Part shown: positions 5,501-7,249 of the stretch, in pieces
Layout: each line of letters starts with the position of its first letter
How positions within the stretch are numbered: the stretch's first letter is position 1
Origin: Bacteroidia bacterium
GTDB lineage: Bacteria > Bacteroidota > Bacteroidia > Cytophagales > Cyclobacteriaceae
Reading direction: 5' to 3'
DNA length: 7,249 bases
Assembly: GCA_025356795.1 (NCBI GenBank)
Contig: JANXRR010000604.1
Location: forward strand, 1-7,249
The notes under the pieces: generated by a model
The model's input: only the letters and a program-made list of their open reading frames with translations
The model's database searches: none
What the model was told of the DNA's origin: nothing
Translations under genes and position numbers: made by a program

Positions 5501-6946
5501 AGAACACGTTCCATTATTTACGATTACCGAATAACTTCCTGAAGTAGCAACGGTGATTTGTTGAGTACTGAGTCCATTACTCCAAGTATAACTACTAAAA
5601 CCAGTAGGTGCTTGAAGTGTTACTGAATTTCCTTGACATACCGTGAGCGAACCAGATAAGTTTAAAATTGGCTTGGGTATTCCAGAAACTATAGCTGAAG
5701 CTTTGGTACGGAGACTCTCACAATAGGTAGCAGGATCATAAATACTAACATAATAATCTGTGTCTGCAGAAAGTGAAGGAGTAGTAAAAGAAGCTCCTGT
5801 ATAGGTAATTACTAAAGTAGTGTTATCGGTATACCAGCGATACGTTTGCCCAGGTAAGGCATCAGTTGCAGTAAGCGTTAAAGTTCCAGCACTACAGCGC
5901 GTTGCACCTGTTGTTGTAGGCGGAGTAATAAGGGCACATCCTGTAGTTACAGAGAAATTTCGTTGTTCCGTTAAACTCCAATTACCATTTTGATCTTTTG
6001 CTCTTAATCCAAGGGAGTGTGCGCCCAATGAAAGTGAACCAACATTCAAAGGCTCTGCAGGTAAATCAATTAAAGCAGCCGAAGGCTTTGTTAACGTAAG
6101 CGTACTTTGCCCCACACCCGGATCATTGTCAACAAAGTATTCAAATTGCACAATCGGAGAAGGCGTTGGGTTATTGATAAGTGCTGCATCTCTTAAATAC
6201 ACCGACCGTGTCTCGTAAAAGCCCCACGTATTATCTTGGCTTTTTGTTCGCACATGCAAGGTATGCCAACCTAATGTGAGGGTATTAGTTAAATTATTGT
6301 TCATTATATCTACAGCGGTGCCAGTGCTTACAGAAATAGATTGCCCAGTACCGGGATCGGAAACATTATCATAAAAATATTCCATTGTAGTAATGGGTGA
6401 TGGAGGTGGAATGGTTAAACTCGAAGTGGATCTAACAAAAAAACTTCTAGTCTCATAAAAACCCCAAACGTTATCCTGATTTTTAGTGCGCACATGAAGT
6501 GAGTGCCAGCCAAGCGAAAGACTGCTTGGCAAATTTACACCAACTATATCTACATTAGTTCCTGTAGTAATAGACAATGCTTGGCCTGTGCCAACATCAG
6601 ATACGTTATCGTAAAAATACTCCATTGCAGTAATGGGTGAAGGTGGGGGAATTGTTTGCAGAGCAGCGTCACGTATATAGATTTTACGGGTTTCATAAAA
6701 ACCCCATGTGTTGGTAGCGTCCTTTGTTCGCACGCACAGTGTGTGCCAGCCTAATGGCAATGATGTAGTAGGTACACTTAGGTTTGTAATATCGATTGTT
6801 GAACCAGGTGTTATGGAAATAACAGTGCCATTGCCAGGGCCTGGATCGGTATTAAAAAAATACTCAGCGGCAACCATGTTTGGCTGAGCAACGGCATGCA
6901 TAATCAATACTACCCAACCGAATAAGAATATGATTGCCGATTTCAT
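2561..6946 (-). CDS. Giant multi-Ig surface protein with type B T9SS sorting domain
   Basis: This is a 1461-residue secreted, repeat-built protein, probably an adhesin or structural surface protein. A signal peptide (1-20, cleavage near HAVA/QP) leads into four ~80-residue repeats (24-334) carrying EYF near the start and WGFYETR near the end. Then come Ig-like modules (337-1268): three 'A' modules of the CHU-associated Ig type (YRWY...FTTPSLS...YYVSIYDP) and nine 'B' modules (C....VxLSAPxGFxxYxWSNG...GxYxVxVxNGxC). A cadherin/Ig-like segment (1271-1369, starting NTPPVIASIPI) precedes the gliding-motility-associated C-terminal domain (1372-1461) with FNGITPDGDGINDFF, VTIFSRWGDVVFE and LPPGTYFYRIEF. 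That domain is known as a type B T9SS export signal. No catalytic domain is seen. Each B module keeps two Cys 43-45 residues apart, fitting one disulfide per module. The gene overlaps its PorP/SprF-like partner by four bases and follows the beta-helix gene by 55 bp. The ATG at 6944-6946 is supported by the signal peptide. The ligand is unknown. Confidence 0.93.
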   Translation of the reverse strand: MKSAIIFLFGWVVLIMHAVAQPNMVAAEYFFNTDPGPGNGTVISITPGSTIDITNLSVPTTSLPLGWHTLCVRTKDATNTWGFYETRKIYIRDAALQTIPPPSPITAMEYFYDNVSDVGTGQALSITTGTNVDIVGVNLPSSLSLGWHSLHVRTKNQDNVWGFYETRSFFVRSTSSLTIPPPSPITTMEYFYDNVSDPGTGQSISVSTGTAVDIMNNNLTNTLTLGWHTLHVRTKSQDNTWGFYETRSVYLRDAALINNPTPSPIVQFEYFVDNDPGVGQSTLTLTKPSAALIDLPAEPLNVGSLSLGAHSLGLRAKDQNGNWSLTEQRNFSVTTGCALITPPTTTGATRCSAGTLTLTATDALPGQTYRWYTDNTTLVITYTGASFTTPSLSADTDYYVSIYDPATYCESLRTKASAIVSGIPKPILNLSGSLTVCQGNSVTLQAPTGFSSYTWSNGLSTQQITVATSGSYSVIVNNGTCSSVPSDAFTFTVNPNPTKPAISATGGGSLCGTGTVTLSAPAGFSIYRWSSGQSTSSINSTAAGNFSVTVTDANSCESISSDIFSVTSASLTKPIITVTGNTTLCGSGSVQLSAPSGFSGYTWSNGSTTQNISTSSAGNYTVIVSNGGCTSATSDPVVITQVAVASKPAITITGNTLLCNGAFTVLSAPNGFSNYLWSTGEVTRQIVVNSVGSFSVQVGNASTCLSVASDPVAITLTGSPCGVATINPPLVANISRCGAGSLVLTASGASTGQVYRWYDGSTSVPILFTGDTFTTPSLSTTTLYYVSVYDPTTLGESTRAITKASVISIAAPVLPGSSSLSLCEGGSTLLSAPNGFLKYLWSNGVTTQQLQVISAGSYSVQVGDGTCTSPSSNSINVSVVPAINKPVILATGTSICNSGSVQLSAPAGFSYVWSNASSSQVITISTAGNYTVTISNGTCTSPASDAITVTATSVLPKPSITSAGNTSLCTGAFAVLTAPISSNYLWSTGETTRQIVVNMSGNFTVRVGNVPTCLSVASDPVAITMTGQPCTSVIGPAAPTAANNTRCGSGTVTLTSNGAIGNQQYNWYDALTGGNLVFTGSSYITSSLTVTTNFYASIYDPSSALESVRTPVKALVVTLDKPLIGYTGSSSFCIGKNLLLSAPVGFTQYIWSDGSTKQQLLASATGNYSVQVGNGICLSPASDAVKVIVSASPAKPTIDITGSTTFCSQGSVDLAGPSGFSYIWSNGATTQKITISETGVYSLIITTNAGCSSPSSEPIAVTKLLPPCKPNTPPVIASIPISVKIEGSVTVDLVNYITDEENNIDFTRLQLLSSKTAQGATASIDRTSYALTLDYKGILFSGADRITIDVYDLLNAKAQRVLAIDVVGEVVVFNGITPDGDGINDFFYIEYIDVIQGGTKNKVTIFSRWGDVVFEISNYNNVDRVFTGHTSAGGELPPGTYFYRIEFIESKPITGYLTLKQ
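2564..2833 (-). other. Type B T9SS C-terminal sorting domain (within giant gene)
   Basis: Residues 1372-1461 of the giant protein form the gliding-motility-associated C-terminal domain (CHU_C type). The signature segments are FNGITPDGDGINDFF, a hydrophobic strand with SRWGDVVFE, an LPPGTYFYRI strand and a final TGYLTLKQ strand. Known members of this class go through the type IX translocon and often need a neighbouring SprF-like protein, which is the next gene here. The domain ends flush with the C-terminus, as export signals of this system do. Confidence 0.93.
2840..3136 (-). other. Cadherin/Ig-like spacer domain (within giant gene)
   Basis: Residues 1271-1369 start with PPVIASIPISVKIEGSVTVD and run through YITDEENNIDFTRLQLLSS to TIDVYDLLNAKAQ. 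The pattern of PP-V, VDL-YITDxExN and a late DxxDxxNA strand resembles the cadherin-like/Ig spacers that often sit just before the type B sorting domain. Acidic residues (DEENN) could bind calcium. Family assignment is by pattern only; it shares no repeat motif with the modules upstream of it. Confidence 0.6.
3143..5938 (-). repeat. Nested Ig-like module array: three A-led superunits (within giant gene)
   Basis: Residues 337-1268 form a two-level repeat. Superunit 1 (5938-4784) is one A module and four B modules; superunit 2 (4783-3857) is A plus three B; superunit 3 (3856-3143) is A plus two B. A modules share RC(S/G)(A/S)G(T/S)(L/V), WY, a run resembling FTTPSLS and (S)(I/V)YDP. B modules are about 70 residues with a Cys pair and YxWS(N/T/D)G. 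The B modules closing superunits 1 and 2 are sister copies: both carry a GAFxVL segment, NYLWSTGE, TRQIVVN and CLSVASDPVAIT followed by Pro-Cys. At DNA level the copies are clearly diverged, with only short identical runs such as GGATCGGAAGCCACACT, so the duplications are not recent. Confidence 0.88.
5945..6877 (-). repeat. Four tandem ~80-residue N-terminal repeats (within giant gene)
   Basis: Residues 24-334 hold four direct repeats with the EYF motif at residues 28, 109, 189 and 269, a near-constant period of 80-81 codons (about 240 bp). Each copy runs EYFxDN-DPGxGQ, a Ser/Thr-rich strand stretch, LGWHTLHVRTK, then (N)xWGFYETR and a final strand. Linkers between copies are Pro-rich (TIPPPSPIT, NPTPSPI). 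Copies 2 and 3 are the closest; copy 4 is most divergent (LGAHSLGLRAKDQNGNW, SLTEQRNF). Similar EYF...DPG repeats occur at the N-termini of other Bacteroidota surface proteins as far as I recall; I cannot name a domain family with confidence. Confidence 0.88.
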
Positions 6947-7001
6947 TGCTTCAATACGAAAGAAAATTAATCTTACTTATCCTAAACATATCCAAAATTT
7001 A

Positions 7002-7249
7002 CTAGTTGCTCTTCGCTTTTATGTTTGTTTTAATAGGCTGGTTTTGAGGTACCATAGCCGCGGGATTTAAAGTCATAATCACGGGCACTGCAGTTGGCTT
7101 TGATGTTATATTTCCACTGGTTACCGGGTATGCCCCACCTGTGATACCAATATCAGTTCCATCAGAACCAGCATTTTTTGCCGGGGAGCCTGCTTGAAGG
7201 GTAAAATCCATAGTAGTTGACCAAGGGCTATTATAGGCTGCATTTATGA
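7002..7249 (-). CDS. C-terminal end of probable parallel beta-helix surface protein (partial)
   Basis: The frame is open to the right edge of the window and ends in TAG at 7002-7004, so about 81 C-terminal residues of a larger protein are visible; the Met at 7211 is internal. The segment NSPWSTTMDFTLQAGSPAKNAGSDGTDIGITGG matches the usual end of right-handed parallel beta-helix (pectate-lyase-like) repeat proteins, whose last coils read DFxLQxGSPAxNAGxDGTDIGxxGG. A Pro-rich tail of about 40 residues follows, ending NIKAKSN. This tail resembles neither a type A nor a type B T9SS sorting domain, so how the protein is exported is unclear. It lies 55 bp upstream of the giant repeat gene on the same strand and is probably in one transcription unit with it. 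Enzyme or adhesin function cannot be decided from the end alone. Confidence 0.72.
   Translation of the reverse strand, partial: INAAYNSPWSTTMDFTLQAGSPAKNAGSDGTDIGITGGAYPVTSGNITSKPTAVPVIMTLNPAAMVPQNQPIKTNIKAKSN

Noticed and set aside
3143..5938. Repeats read as a CRISPR array or mobile element
   Set aside because: The repeats are in-frame, diverged, about 70-90 codons long and encode a consistent Ig-like fold; there are no short identical repeats with spacers, transposase or terminal inverted repeats.

Overview
The window looks like chromosomal DNA of a member of Bacteroidota, most likely a gliding-type or Cytophagales-like bacterium. The evidence is a type IX secretion (T9SS) C-terminal sorting domain of the gliding-motility-associated kind, a PorP/SprF-family partner gene, CHU-type Ig-like repeats, signal peptides cleaved before Gln, AT-rich spacers and no strong Shine-Dalgarno sequences. 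Lineage below phylum is inference.

Layout. The left part reads on the + strand: the C-terminal end of a sensor histidine kinase (1-254), a 249-bp spacer with a perfect 7-bp inverted repeat and a possible promoter, then msrB for methionine-R-sulfoxide reductase (504-959). A hairpin that could terminate transcription in both directions lies at 997-1046. Everything to its right is on the - strand: a small exported NTF2-like (DUF4440-type) protein (1078-1512), a PorP/SprF-family outer-membrane protein (1629-2564), a 1461-residue repeat-built surface protein with a type B T9SS sorting domain (2561-6946), and the C-terminal end of a probable parallel beta-helix surface protein running off the right edge (7002-7249).

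How the genes fit together. Transcription of the - strand genes runs from right to left: beta-helix protein, 55-bp gap, giant repeat protein, 4-bp ATGA overlap, PorP/SprF-like protein. The giant protein and its overlapping partner look like a dedicated T9SS cargo/translocation-partner pair. The giant protein has no visible enzymatic domain and reads as an adhesin or structural surface filament. It consists of a signal peptide, four ~80-residue N-terminal repeats, a nested array of Ig-like modules (three superunits, each opened by one 'A' module and followed by four, three and two 'B' modules), a cadherin/Ig-like spacer and the sorting domain. The NTF2-like gene follows after a 116-bp AT-rich gap and is probably transcribed separately. 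The histidine kinase and MsrB are ordinary housekeeping or regulatory genes with no evident tie to the surface operon.

No stretch over 300 bases lacks a gene. No tRNA, rRNA, CRISPR array or insertion sequence was seen. The most interesting content is the internal architecture of the giant protein and its coupled secretion partner. These are variants of known systems, not a clearly new one.
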